A DNA stretch of 64,000 nt, taken from the NCBI GenBank assembly GCA_012064415.1, contig SSNU01000195.1, positions 59,388-123,387 of the forward strand, written 5' to 3'. The notes below the pieces were generated by a model. It did no database searches and was not told the origin of the DNA. It saw only the letters and a program-made list of their open reading frames with translations. Of the stretch, positions 1-12,293 are shown in pieces (positions within the stretch are counted from its first letter, which is position 1; each line of letters begins with the position of its first letter). Origin of the DNA: Gyrodactylus bullatarudis. Lineage: Eukaryota > Platyhelminthes > Monogenea > Gyrodactylidea > Gyrodactylidae. The translations under genes were made by a program, and so were the position numbers.

Positions 1-266
1 CTATGTGAGCTTTTTCACTTTTCTCTTCACTGTTGCTATTTATTGAAGAGTTTTGGTGTTTTTTTAGCTTACATTTATTCTAATTTTCTTCAACTTTTAC
101 TATTTCTTTCAAAAATTGTAAAATATTATTTTCAATGAACTTTAAACTTTTATCATTATTTATGTGTCCACTACTGATGAACCATAAAGAAATGTACATT
201 TAGTGAATAAAAATTTTTTTCTTATATATCTAAAAATATGATTTTAAGCGGATTTTCGGACGTTTT
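1..266 (+). mobile_element. 3' end of a Penelope-like element (terminal repeat and tail)
   Basis: This is the reverse complement of the 3' part of the PLE remnant at 9608-9885: both share the run from 'gagctttttcac' through 'ttggtgttttttagctta' and 'aatgtacatt' to the tail motif CGGACGT. In the 9.6-kb copy this sequence follows the GIY-YIG endonuclease reading frame, so a plus-strand PLE body should lie just left of the window. A hammerhead motif sits at 169-205. No reading frame remains inside the window. Confidence 0.75.
169..205 (+). ncRNA. Hammerhead ribozyme motif in PLE terminal repeat (copy 1)
   Basis: Type I order is visible: stem I strand CACTA (169-173), core CTGATGA (174-180), an 8-nt stem II region, GAAA (189-192), minimal stem III TG/CA closing a 2-nt loop (193-198), then U-U with predicted cleavage after 200, and stem I strand TAGTG (201-205), the exact complement of CACTA. 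Stem II does not pair well here, so activity is doubtful. PLEs are known to carry hammerheads in their terminal repeats. Confidence 0.6.
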
Positions 267-1186
267 TGATAAATTACGTGAATCATATCATCGCCAAAAA
301 CAACTGTAGATTTGTAATAAAAAAAATAACCAAGAAAATCGTATTTGCTGCGTCAGAATCAAATCTAAGGCGAAGACTATTTCCAGATTAGCTTTACAGT
401 GTTAAAATATCAAAAAAATGCAACTATTTCAAACGTTTGGAAGTGTACCAAATCTGAGTATTTTATTCATGTTGATTATTCGATTTTGCTTTTTTTGAAG
501 GTAAGCATTGCTCTTCTGATATTTTATAGACAACCCCTAGAGTTAATCTAGAGTTATTTTTAAACTTTAATAATAAAGCGGTTTGAAAATCTTAAATAAT
601 TTTTGCATGTAATAAATTCAACTTTTCCTTTACTAAGGACAAATTGAACGAGGTTTATTTTATTTATCCTAGTTCTGTTCATCTAGATTTTCACCTCGAG
701 AATCCTTCTACTGCACTTCTATTCAAGCAAGTCTTATGCAATGTTATCATCTCCATCTGCGCTCTAAGAAAGAAAAAAACATAATTTTCTCTGCTCATGA
801 TAATAATAATTTCATTTGTTTAAACGGGGGTGACTAAAATGTTTATTCATGCAGTTTTCCAGATAAAAAAATTCTCCTGCTTGAATAGAGATTAAAAAGA
901 CAGATAGATATATTTCTTCGATTCATATCCTTCTGAATGCTAGAAGAAGAAGAAGGATCATTAAAAATGTTTGATGATGATGATTTGTTAAGGTATCATC
1001 ATCGTTCTCCCAGAACTATTATCAGAGAGGAGATGAGAAAATGTAGGAGCAAAATAATACCAGTATAGTGGGGTTATTCATCCCCAGGAAATTGTTAAAT
1101 CTGATTGACACATTCAAATGAGCTACAAACTATCAGTAGAGTAAATCTTTCTTTTCGATTCCTCTCACTTTTGAATGCATTTGTTG

Positions 1187-1475
1187 ATTAATAACACGGG
1201 TAGAAGTGGGGTCTGGCTCCAAGTTTCTAGTTATGAAATTTTAACTCTACAGCTTTATTTTTCTGGTTATGAAATTCTGTGGTAAAATTTAACGCTGATC
1301 ACGAATCTGATATTTAGAAAAGAAAAATCGAAATTTCGAAAAATACCTCGTAAACTTTCGCTATTCAATTAAATATAGAAAACATTAAGGTAATAAACTT
1401 TATACCATCTGAAAGTAGGATATATTTTGAACGTAATGGTTGTTTTTCTATTGATCCGAAAAGGTTTTTAGACTG
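1187..1475. repeat. Diverged single copy of the palindrome-arm repeat
   Basis: This stretch matches 2551-2846 (the left arm of the large palindrome plus about 35 bp outside it) with scattered substitutions. Shared blocks include 'aataacacgggt', 'gtggggtctggct', 'aaatttaacgctgatcac', 'ttataccatctgaaagta' and 'ggtttttagactg'. It shows that the palindrome arms belong to a dispersed family. No protein is evident. Confidence 0.75.
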
Positions 1476-1518
1476 ATTTGATAAAATGGAAGAGGTGATA
1501 AAATATGACCGTTATCAT

Positions 1519-2256
1519 ATCTGGAGTCAGGCTGCATAAAAATCTTGTCATTTTAGCAAATGAAATATAATCTCATAATTTTTATATTTAAACAGTCTAA
1601 ATATACTTGAAGCAGCCCCTCATTGGAAAGATAATTAAATTTCGCGTCTATTGCTATAATTTTCAAATATTTTTAAATCCATTCAAAAGAAATAATAGTC
1701 TTAGAAAAGTTTATTTATTTTTACAGCTATTGCTGCTATGACACTTTGAATTGCAAAGTACATTTAATTTTCGGCATTTACAAGATTTTGCCTAATACTG
1801 GCTGTTCTCACACTGACGGGTGCTTCTTTTGTATCAGGAAGGTCGATTATTTTTTCCTCGACAGGTTGGAACTTTGATCGAGAAAACCATCCTGCTAATG
1901 GGCCTTGACTTGTTGTTATTTTAAATTTTTCACTTTTTGCCTCACTTATAACACCCAATAAATTTCGATCATCAGCCTTGGATCTGTCAATATCGGGAAT
2001 TTTGATCGTTACATTGTCACCTACATTGACTTCTGATAGTGAATGATCAGTCAACATTTTTGATGCCTCCTTTTGCAAACTCTTCAAGCAATCGTTACGA
2101 ATAGGACAAATGATCCTATAGCAATAGACGCGAAATTTAATTATCTTTCCAATGAGGGGCTGCTTCAAGTATATTTAGACTGTTTAAATATAAAAATTAT
2201 GAGATTATATTTCATTTGCTAAAATGACAAGATTTTTATGCAGCCTGACTTCAGAT
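1519..2256. repeat. 738-bp unit with 140-bp terminal inverted repeats
   Basis: Arms 1519-1658 and 2117-2256 are inverted copies of each other, gap-free with one mismatch seen near the outer end. The roughly 460 bp between them hold a decayed integrase-tail fragment on the minus strand. No flanking target duplication was found. It may be a fold-back or MITE-like element that captured retroelement sequence, or a rearranged retroelement end. Confidence 0.8.
1711..2116 (-). pseudogene. Fragment of gypsy-type integrase C-terminus with Cys-rich CXC tail (KRBA2-like)
   Basis: The minus strand encodes the C-terminal end of a retroelement integrase-type protein of the kind annotated as KRAB-A domain-containing protein 2. 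It has a chromodomain-like stretch (VGDNVTIKIPDIDR, then DRNLLGVI and GWFSRSKF) followed by a Cys-rich tail (CRKLNVLCNSKCHSSNSC). The tail is in a different frame from the preceding part, so there is a frameshift near 1770, and the fragment stops at 1711-1713. No catalytic core is present. A homologous tail occurs at 47.8-48.1 kb. It is a relic. Confidence 0.7.
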
Positions 2257-2586
2257 TTCAACTTCATTTTCAACGTAGCATACACCAAGCATACAAAGAG
2301 TAGAGTGTAAAATTTTATTTATCCCCCTTAAAATGAAGAAAAAAATTAAAATACACGTAAGCCCGAAAAAGGGGCAGAGAGGAAAATACACTCCACCCCC
2401 CCCTATTACATTTTCTTCCAACTTTCGTCACAACATATATATATCTTATCTGTAGATTTATATCTATAGAAATATTCACGTAAATTCTCAAATACGTCAG
2501 GAAATCCACTTAAAATCATATTAAAATAGAAGTAAAAGAAAAATAAGAGTTAAATAACACGGGTGGAGGTGGGGTCTGGCTATTAA

Positions 2587-3915
2587 TTTCTAGTGATTAA
2601 ATGCTTATGTAAAATTTAACGCTGATCACAAACCTGATGTTAAAAACATGGGCTGTCTGTGAACTGAGATAACGGGCAAACAACTAATTTTCGAAATATC
2701 GAAAAACACCTCTTAAACTTTTGCAATTTAATAAAAGATTGAAACATTAGAGTAATAAATTTTATACCATCTGAAAGTACAATAAATTTTGATCGTAATG
2801 GTTATATTTTTTTTTATCCCGAAAGGTTTTTAGACTGTTGAAACGAGCTGTAGAGAGAAAAGTTTGCAAAATTTTTCTAAAAATCGGTGAAAATTTCGAC
2901 ACAAAAATTCGGTTTTCTCATAAACTAAAATAAGAATTCCAAATTTTATCCGAGTTTATTATAGAAAATTTATTCCTCTAGCATTGTTAGTTGAGACATT
3001 TTTTCAAGTAATGTTTATTTATAGTAGATTTTTGCTAGTTTATAGTATCAGGTTTTCTCAATTTTAAGAAATTCTCTCTCCTGATTGGTTCATGCAGAGA
3101 ATCTTGTCTTATTCAATGAGAAGCCAGAATTTTTCGTCATCATCATCTGCATTCAGGTTTATGAACTTTAACTGGCTTGATAGTGATTTAAACTCAAAAA
3201 TTCATTGAGAAAAATCTAAATTAAATTAAATAGCTATTGCAATCTACAGATAAGATATCTAAGCGTATTTCGTTTCTTAATTAGATTAGTTGATGAATGA
3301 ATTTTTGAGTTTAAATCACTATCAAGCCAGTTAAAGTTCATAAACCTGAATGCAGATGATGATGACGAAAAATTCTGGCTTCTCATTGAATAAGACAAGA
3401 TTCTCTGCATGAACCAATCAGGAGAGAGAATTTCTTAAAATTGAGAAAACCTGATACTATAAACTAGCAAAAATCTACTATAAATAAACATTACTTGAAA
3501 AAATGTCTCAACTAACAATGCTAGAGGAATAAATTTTCTATAATAAACTCGGATAAAATTTGGAATTCTTATTTTAGTTTATGAGAAAACCGAATTTTTG
3601 TGTCGAAATTTTCACCGATTTTTAGAAAAATTTTGCAAACTTTTCTCTCTACAGCTCGTTTCAACAGTCTAAAAACCTTTCGGGATAAAAAAAAATATAA
3701 CCATTACGATCAAAATTTATTGTACTTTCAGATGGTATAAAATTTATTACTCTAATGTTTCAATCTTTTATTAAATTGCAAAAGTTTAAGAGGTGTTTTT
3801 CGATATTTCGAAAATTAGTTGTTTGCCCGTTATCTCAGTTCACAGACAGCCCATGTTTTTAACATCAGGTTTGTGATCAGCGTTAAATTTTACATAAGCA
3901 TTTAATCACTAGAAA
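2587..3915. repeat. Perfect 620-bp palindrome with 89-bp spacer
   Basis: Arm 2587-3206 is the reverse complement of arm 3296-3915. Every block I compared (outer, middle and inner thirds) was identical and the spacing is gap-free. The spacer 3207-3295 is unique. The left arm continues outward into family sequence seen at 1187-1220, whereas the right flank does not. No coding capacity was recognised. It could be a genuine recent fold-back duplication or an assembly or template-switch artefact. Confidence 0.9.
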
Positions 3916-4319
3916 AAGTAGAGCTGCAAAAAAATTTTATCAAATCACCACCAGTGTAATCAATGATTATCGTTGGGGTCCAAAATTTTTTCCTGATAGT
4001 TTCGAGCATTTTTTTGTAAATTTTAAAAATTTGACACCATGGATGGTTCTTTCCCCTGATCCCTGGCTTTGAGAATGTCTGGATTCGCCATGACAGAATT
4101 TTACTTTGCACAAATTGCATAATTTTTTTCTGTGTCTAGAAATTGGTCTTAAATTCTACGCGTGTCAATTGAAGATCAAGATTGACTAAGGAAAATATCT
4201 TCATTATTCCAGTTTTAGTCAGATTTCTGATAAAGTTGGCTGAGTAATTGTTCTAAAGAAGAGAATAAACTCGAGAGAAATAAAAAATTAAATAAATATT
4301 GCAAAGTTCTCTTTGAATG

Positions 4320-4490
4320 AAAATGGTTATCCAGTCAAAATTTGTGGACAAGTTCATCAATTAATCTTGAAGAGTTTTTGATCTTTTTCAGCTTACATTC
4401 TTACATTCATTCGTAATTCTTTAAACTTTTATCATTTTTAGAGACAGACCACTGATGAAATGTACATTTGGTTTTGAATATATCTTCTTA
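4320..4490 (+). mobile_element. Decayed PLE terminal-repeat relic with a hammerhead lacking stem II
   Basis: Partial similarity to the PLE 3' repeat at 1-266 ('agagtttttgatc', 'cagcttacatt', 'taaacttttatcattttta'). At 4448-4472 ACCA + CTGATGA runs directly into ATGTACATT + TGGT: stem I (ACCA/TGGT) and minimal stem III are kept, but the stem II hairpin is gone. Confidence 0.6.
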
Positions 4491-7400
4491 GATTAACTTT
4501 AGCATACTTTTATTCTAGTTTTTTTTCGAGAAATGGGCAACGCTATAGTCTTGAATCACTTTTTAATAAATAAGGGCCAAGACTTTAGATGAGAAAATTT
4601 TATCAGAAGATTGGATACTTTCGTGAACATGGACAACTTGGGATCTTATTTATACATTTTTTTCTCAATTTCTAACCAAATTGCATAATCAATACAAAGT
4701 AATGAATAGAAAAACATGAGCTGGTACTTTTATAACAGAAATACATGATAGACTTTCCAGCAAGAGTTCATCACCATTACAAGAGAGTTCCAATACACAT
4801 TCTTTTTTTTCTGCTATTCAATAAGTTATTGTCAAATGAATAGAGCTGTACTCTCATCTCTAACATGCATTTGATAAATGTGCTCATTAAACTTAAAGTA
4901 AGCGTACATTCGAATAATCTTTCAAGTGTGTTACTGCATTTAAAAATAAATAAATCAAATAGATCATTGAGTAAAATTCGTATGAAAAAATTTATCGTTT
5001 CTTCTTTTTTTTCTTGCGAGGGATATCTACTTCAAATAAAACTCAAACGTTTTTATTCTAGTAAAGAGTAACTTTTTTTCTAGCCATTTCGAGAGATAGA
5101 CACGTTGAATTTTTAGTTGAAAAACCGTTCGTATTCCATTGAAATAGTTTTCTTTATTTGTGGTTTTGATCTATATGAGGACGAATGACCAGGAAATAAT
5201 TTTATCATAGTGAAAGGAATCGATACTATAAACCTGAATATTTAAGAAGGTAGATTTCCATTCGAATGTTCTAAATTCATGGATTCCGTCTTATCAAATG
5301 ACAAGTTAGATAGTGAACTGGATGAAAGACTAGTTTCAAAAAATTAATTTTATATTAAATCATTCTCGAAAAGTTCACCAGGAATCCTCTGACTGTATTC
5401 TCCAGTTTGAAAATGAATTCGATATCTCATCGGGAAAATTGACACATTGGCGGCATTTATTGTAATTATGTTACATGTATAATGTTAATAATAGGGTCTT
5501 TCATCATTTTTTTGATTTCGATCAGTCATAAATTGAGGACTAATGAACACGAAAGAATATTTTCATTTTTGATATAGATACAATAAAGTTGAAAATTCGT
5601 ATGCTTTTGTAATCAAGATATTCAGACTAGGGGATAATAATAACATAAACTTCAATGTATACAACTAAATTTTTTATTTAGTTTTATTTCAGTCTGAAGA
5701 GAAATTGCTTTGGGGCAAAAAAAGTTGATATTTTTCCTTATTGATATGAACTTGCCTATGTATTACATAGATTCGATTCGATTTCTTGAAAAAAATATCT
5801 CAAGAGTAATAAAATTATCCTCTTTTTAGCGGGGAAAATAATTTCTTAAATATTTTTTCTCGGTATCCAGACATCTTTAAACTCTAATTCGGTACAAGTC
5901 GAAATATTTTGGGAGTACTTAAAGGAGTTATTTTGGTTCTTCCCCTTACTTGACTTGAGTCAAGTCACTTTACAACTAAAATTGAGTTATCCCTTATTAA
6001 ATCGGAATTCTGTAATCTAATCAGTATTCTAGTCATGTGTGAGAATAATTTCTTTTGAAAATGGAAAAATATATATATTTCAAACGTGCTCGGCTATTTA
6101 CAAGTCCTACGTGACCAAAGTTGTTCGTGTTTAATTCATTTTTGTTGAGTATTGATTTTGGCTTCCTTAGTTTTGTCGTTTAATCAAGACTTTTGATCAA
6201 AAATTTATCTTTCAAGACTTTATTTTTTATTATGGATTAGATATGTATGTATGTTAACCAAAAGAATTTAAACTCTGAGAATTATCGTAAATTACACCAT
6301 TTAAAAAATCTGACAAAACTTAATCGAATTGAACGAAAAAAACTTCTGATATTGTCATCTCTTTTAGTATTTTTTGTATTTAATATCAGCACCAACTATT
6401 TTGTTAAGAATTCAACGAACACATTTTGACAATTAAAGTACAAAGCCGACTTGAAAAAATAATAAGAAATGTATCAATTATTTAATAATCTCTCTTCTTG
6501 TCTCAACTTGTTTTCCAGAAGAGAAGAAAACAAGATTTTTATTACTATTCAGATCAAATTAAACTTTCTTCATGAAAAATTCTCTTTAGTAATAAATCGA
6601 TTTTTCCTCATTTTGAAAAAAATAAGAATTATATGATCTCATTCTATTGAACTTGATTGGAATTCACAAGCTGAGAAAAAGCTTACTCGGGTTCGCCTGA
6701 ATTTGCTAGCTATCTGAGACGTTCATGAATGGTGTGCTAAAAGCTATAAAAATCTGTATTTTTTCAGAAAATATTCCGTTGATCTTCTATACATTTTTTC
6801 ATTTCATTTTGAGGAAATTAGTTCTGATTTGTTTTTTTTTGTATAGAAATCCTACACATTTTTAAGCAAATAACAGTTCTTCTCTAGAGTTTAATTTTTA
6901 AATGTCTAAGCAAGCTATCTCCCTGATAGGTTTACAACATTAATTCGTGATCTATTATTATCAAAGCTTGCAGAACGATAAATAGGTCCAATGAAGATCC
7001 TAGGTATCCTTAGAGATGGTTCTGGCGAATTTGAATAATTTTTTCAAAATAATATGTATTTCACAAGATTATCGAAAATTAATACTTTTTCTAATAATTT
7101 TATTTTCGATACCTTTTCGGAATTTTTCAGACAGATCAGAATCTGAATTATCTGAAGAACCCTATATAACATAGAAGGCGAATCAATAAATAGCCACAGT
7201 TTTAGAAATTTCTATTCTGGATTTATGTTAAGGGATTATTTTTGGATCTAATTGGAATTAATCAAGCAATAACACTTATGAGTAGTATGATGGATTTTTA
7301 ATACATTTTAAGATTCTTGTTAAGGAAGCTTCTGTTTCGATATTCTTACAAAGTCTCAATAAACTTTTCATTTGATGTTAACTCCAAGAACAGCAAATAT

Positions 7401-8677
7401 CATGCAATAATGAATTAATTCAAAAAGCAAGGTCAAATCTCAACCTCACCTCTCTTAGTGTTCATTGAGATTCCCGTGAAAAACTTTATTTATACAATCA
7501 AAATGAGATTCTGATTGTTTATTCCCAACGTTTTTACACAAGTGCAATGATCTCCCCTTGTCACTTTGGATAATATAAAAGAGCAAGAAATCAATCTTTT
7601 CGTATCTAAAAATGTTTATTCAAAAAATAAAAATTTCCAATAAGCTTGAATAAATGTGGGAGAAATTTTATTTTAATGTTTTTTTGACCTCAATTTGTAA
7701 ACTTTACATAAAGTACATTGAAGCAAGTTTATTTGAAAAATAAAACTATTTTTTCTACACCATGAGTTTGGTTGTTTATGTCAATAATAATCTTGAATTG
7801 CAGAATAATCTTCCTCCTATGAGATCTCATAAAAATTAAATTTTGCATGCTGTTTCAAACTTGAAGAATCTGATAGGGAATTTATTTCTTTTTGGTGCTA
7901 TGCGGTGGATTTCTGGCTGAAGGTTTCTCATTTTAAAACTAATTCTCTAGACTGGAATAAATCCATGTACAATATTTATACATTCTTGGTATTCTGTAAT
8001 ATTATTATTACTGTAATCGTAACGGACAGAAATTGATAGGGAAAATATATTCTACTTCAATAAACAATGTTCATTGAAATGATATCAGCAATTGAATAGA
8101 TGTAGCATTATATAATTTTATCAAATAAACCTTGCATTTATGCTCCCGTCTTTAAACAATACAACAGTATAGTTTAAAGCTTGAATGAATTTTTTTAAAT
8201 CCATACCCAGTGGGCTACGCAGAAAAAATCTATACTTCTTTTTCTATCACTTTTAAGATATTTCTTCTTTTCTATTTTCTCAATGAAAAACTAGATCCAA
8301 AAACTTTCTGGCTTTAAATTTACTTGACTTCTCATGGAAGAAAAGAAACTAAAGTGCTTAGTATTAATTTTCCAATGTCGTTCCAAGAGAATTTTTAGAA
8401 TTCTTTAGCAACTTGAAGTTATCAATTACTAATCTAGAATAGTCAAAGTCTAAAAAAACTAAAAACGATGAAATTAAAATTAATCTCTAACCAAACATTC
8501 AATTTAAAATGGATACAAGGAATATTAATGAATTATTCAGAGAATTTCCTCATAGTATATAGTTGATTGAATCTATGTTTCCAAGAACAAGATTCTTCAA
8601 AATTTGATTTTTCAGATTCAGCAATTCCAATGATTCAAATTTTATTTTACCTACTTGGTAAAGTAAATAAAGCTTTT

Positions 8678-8900
8678 TTAACCCTTTCCTGAGAGTCGAC
8701 CTATATAGGACGATTATTCAAAGTCGGAAATTCTCAGATATTACTCAGTTCTAAACGATATCGCCTAATCTATTTTTTGATTTACGCTGAACTAATGTCA
8801 AAAAGTCTCAAAGAGATATTTTAATTTTGATAACATAACCAAAGATTCTTGAAATTTTGTTTTCATCTACTTGTTAGTAGATAGAGATTTGAATTCTTAT
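8678..8900. repeat. Dispersed repeat, copy related to 41345-41570
   Basis: It begins TTAACCCTTTC and shares 'taggacgattattcaaa', 'gtcggaa', 'ctcag' and the run 'aaaaagtctcaaagagatat' with the sequence starting near 41345 inside RasGAP intron 15. The TTAA-CCCTTT start resembles piggyBac-type ends, but the opposite end was not found. Confidence 0.5.
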
Positions 8901-9607
8901 TACATAGGATACCGATTAGATTGTCAGTCTTTTTCTCGATTGGTTTTCTTATTAGCATTCCGAGTTACTCATTAAACTCATAAATGAATTGAATTGAAGA
9001 ACCCATATATGATAAGATGATGTAAAAGACATTTTATTTTATTTGGAAAATGAAATTAAAAATCATGTTAATTTTACAGCACCTTGCATTACTACACTCA
9101 GCTGATATGTTTATATTTATCTATTATAATTTAAATTCTGTTTAAACTAACGGATGAGGAAAAATGTCGTAATATTTTTTTCAACATTAAACCTTTCCTA
9201 GTTATTAACGACTTAGAATGAGTTTTTTACTCGTGCTTTCTTGAAAGGAAATAAAGTCTTCATTATATGATGATGATTTATGCTTCCTAGAGAAATTAGT
9301 CACATTTATTCGTATAAAGATCTTTTTCAGATGATAAAAATTTTCCAAACAAACTGTCCACCTTTTTTTCTTAAATGTCATCACAAAAATTATTTTACAC
9401 GAAACTTAATTCACCCCAAGTTTTCAAAATGAGAAAAATCAATTAACGAAAAGAAAAATTATCCCAAGTAGTTCAACATGATTTATTTCTAAAAATGATC
9501 TGATTTGATCTTTAAATTTTGTTCCAAGTTTTTAATAATTTATTTTTTGGCAAGATATAATGATTCATTTATTCCTTAATTATGAATTAGTAATTCACGT
9601 TGTTTGA

Positions 9608-10750
9608 CAAAAACGTCCGAGTATCCACTTAAATTCATAATTTGGAATTATACGAAAAAGGAGATATATTAAAACCATATGTACATTTCTCAAAGCATCA
9701 TCAGTGGTATTGCTTTAAAAATGATAAAAGTTAAAAAATTCATTCAAGTTAATAATTTACAAATAATGAAAGAAATGGTAAAAGTTGAAGAAAATTAGAA
9801 TAAAATGTAAGCTGAAAAAACACCAAAACTCTCCAATAAATAGCAACAGTGGAGAGAAAAGGGAAAAAGCTCACATAGGCCAGGGGAGTTGAAGTTTATA
9901 TGAATAGTTCTTTTGAACACATAGAGTGGGTTTGTATAGATTAATAAAGAATTTCTCTTTAACCCATACATCTATGCTGTCATCACATGGATTTTTGTAT
10001 AAAATAGAAAAGTTCGAAAATGAAGCAGCATGTTTCTCTTGTTTGATATGCCTAGTTATTGCAGTGTCCTTGTTCAGATGATCACTAGATCTTGTAGATA
10101 GCTTCCTAATTGTTCTACCTATGTAAGAAGCACCACAGTCACATTGAAATTTATAAATTAGTAGAGACTTCTCTTCCGGTTTGAGTAAATCTTTATGAAT
10201 CAAACTGAACAGTTTCTGGGTTTTAAATACAATTTTCAATTGTATATTATTTTAATGTTGATCAATGAGATTGTTGAGTCTTCTTCTAATGTCATTACTA
10301 AAACCGTCGCCTTTGAAGTTGAGTCTCATGAAAATCTTCGTTTTCTCAATTTCATCTGTATTTACATCTTCATCCCTATTATCTGAAACATTGATGAATT
10401 TGTCTACAAATTTCCTTGGATAACCATTCTCCATCAGACACAACTTTGAATTCTCTATTTCATTCGGCCATTCCTCCGGACTTGCTATTCTTCTTAATTA
10501 TTCCTTAATGGGTTAATTTTCTCAAATACCAAGAAAAGTTACTCTTGCTCAACCTTTGGTGTTGCATTCAAAGAGAAAGTTGATTCATTTTGATGAGCAT
10601 TTCATCAAAACAAGAATAGATCAAACTGAATCTATCCATTGTATTCTAGCAGATAGTCGTGTTTGAGAATTTTGTTAAGCTAATCTGGAAATTGGTGTTC
10701 AAAAGAATGAGGAATCCAACGGTCATTTAAAAAATAATTTATTCTACCAT
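9608..10750 (-). mobile_element. Penelope-like element remnant with GIY-YIG endonuclease
   Basis: Minus-strand 3' part of a PLE. Residual RT C-terminal sequence (ENGYPRKFVDKFI near 10400) is followed in the same frame by a GIY-YIG domain (CDCGASYIGRT, then STRSSDHLN) that ends at 9871. A stop lies in frame between 10252 and 10239, and the RT part above 10450 is riddled with stops and shifts. The 3' repeat (9608-9885) carries a sense hammerhead and ends with the tail motif CGGACGT. The RT palm is absent, so it is not autonomous. Confidence 0.85.
9674..9708 (-). ncRNA. Hammerhead ribozyme motif in PLE terminal repeat (copy 2)
   Basis: On the minus strand: ACCA, CTGATGA, TGCTTTGA (weak stem II), GAAA, TGTACA, TA, then TGGT. 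Stem I ACCA/TGGT closes the core and predicted cleavage is after AUA. It lies on the same strand as the GIY-YIG frame. Confidence 0.6.
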
Positions 10751-12050
10751 AATAAAAAAATTACAGATAACTTTTAAGTGTATAGGAATCAAGTGCATGA
10801 TTTCTTTTCTATGAAGTGGTTCCTCGACTTTGGGCACACCCCCATATTTTATTCGTATTTATTTTATAACAATCATATCTATGAGTAGAATTGTGTTTTT
10901 ACAAAATATTTGGTGGATATTTTTGGACGAAATTATCTGAACAGATTTGGTCTCAAATTTGTACTGTTAAACTGTGATAAATTCTCTTCCAGATGAACTA
11001 AGATTTATTTTGAAGTTCCTTCATTTTTTTCATGATTATTTAACAACTTTTTACAAGTAATACACAAATTTATTATTTGAACATCAATTAAGAATTCAAA
11101 ATTTTACAATAATGCCAGAATTCAATGTTCTAATAGAACATTGTTCGATCTCAAAAAAAACAGCTTGAACCTCCTTTCGAAAAATTCCGTTCAATTTCAA
11201 CCATGTATGAATCATTGACAGACCCCCCCTCCTTTCATTCGAGCACAATGTGTTCAATATTTCAAGATACTCTCAAGACCCCAAGTCAAGGGATCAATGA
11301 AGTAAATTCCACTAATTTTGGTGGAGATTTGAAAACAGTTTTCCCATTTCAAATTCTTAAACTTTCACTACTAGAAAATGTTACCTCTAGAAAAAGGAAC
11401 CACGCTTTTATTACGATAGGAAATTCAATTTAAAATATCCATTTTTAAAATTATGATGTTTATTCGATTTCATAGGAAATCATGTGTTTTATTTATTTCT
11501 TGATTTCATTCAAAATTAAACACAACGCCTAAATCAATTCGAAAAACAAAAAAAGGTTTAAATCCATAAATTGATCAAAAATAGAAATTAAAATCCAAAA
11601 TGTACATGAAATCTGCTTGCTAGAATCAAAGAGAGGTCGTATTAACAATAAAATTTTCGATAAATACGTTAAAATCCTGTCATTAATTATTTTTTTAATG
11701 TTTCCTAATTCGAAGACTTTATCTATCAGTAATTTTTGAACCAATTTATTAAAAAATACATACATTTAATAGTATAATACAGTGCGATAATACTTTTCTA
11801 CCTAAAACGATTTTATTCTCCAATTCCCTGTCTCATATCTAGGAAGAGCTAAGGCATGATGTTGTTTTTGTTAAAATCAAGGGAAATGAGATACAATGTC
11901 TCATACTTGAAAAGTGAATCATCTCAATGAAGAAAATTGAAAACAATATTTATTTGGGGGTGGAGTAGATTAGCAGTGAGGCAGTTAGAGAAAAAGGGTA
12001 GCCACAAGACAGAACAATGTTTTATGCATTGTAAATTTTTTTCTACGCCC
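10750..12050. other. Non-coding stretch between PLE remnant and RasGAP promoter
   Basis: AT-rich with short open frames on both strands (11203-11433 plus, 11529-11765 minus) that carry no recognisable domain. I see no gene here. Confidence 0.5.
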
Positions 12051-12059
12051 AAACACAAA

Positions 12060-12293
12060 GCTCTATATATCATATTCACTTCTTGAATGCTTCATCATCA
12101 GGAATGCTTCTGATTGGCTCCTTAAAATCGACCAATCACAGAGTCAGTTGATTTACTTTAGTAATAACATTTATGATGATATAGTTTTTCTTGAATTTCC
12201 ACAAGCTAGATAAATTATATTAACTCGTCTGAATTGAATTCAAGTGAAATGAGATTTTATATGATCTACATCTTGAATAAATAAATTGGAATA
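12060..12293 (+). promoter_or_regulatory. Putative promoter of the RasGAP gene
   Basis: Upstream of the first ATG are a TATA-like CTATATAT (12063), an inverted CCAAT box (ATTGG, 12113-12117) and a direct CCAAT box (12132-12136), 160-180 bp before the start codon. Paired CCAAT boxes are a common animal promoter feature. The assignment is by position and motif only; an upstream non-coding exon is not excluded. Confidence 0.35.

Larger units (their letters stand above)
3916..9607. other. Non-coding AT-rich stretch
   Basis: No gene is supported here. Short open frames (for example 4865-5071 plus and 6247-6429 plus) have no recognisable motif, splice context or codon bias. The stretch contains a PLE terminal-repeat relic around 4320-4490 and a dispersed repeat from 8678. 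Confidence 0.6.
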
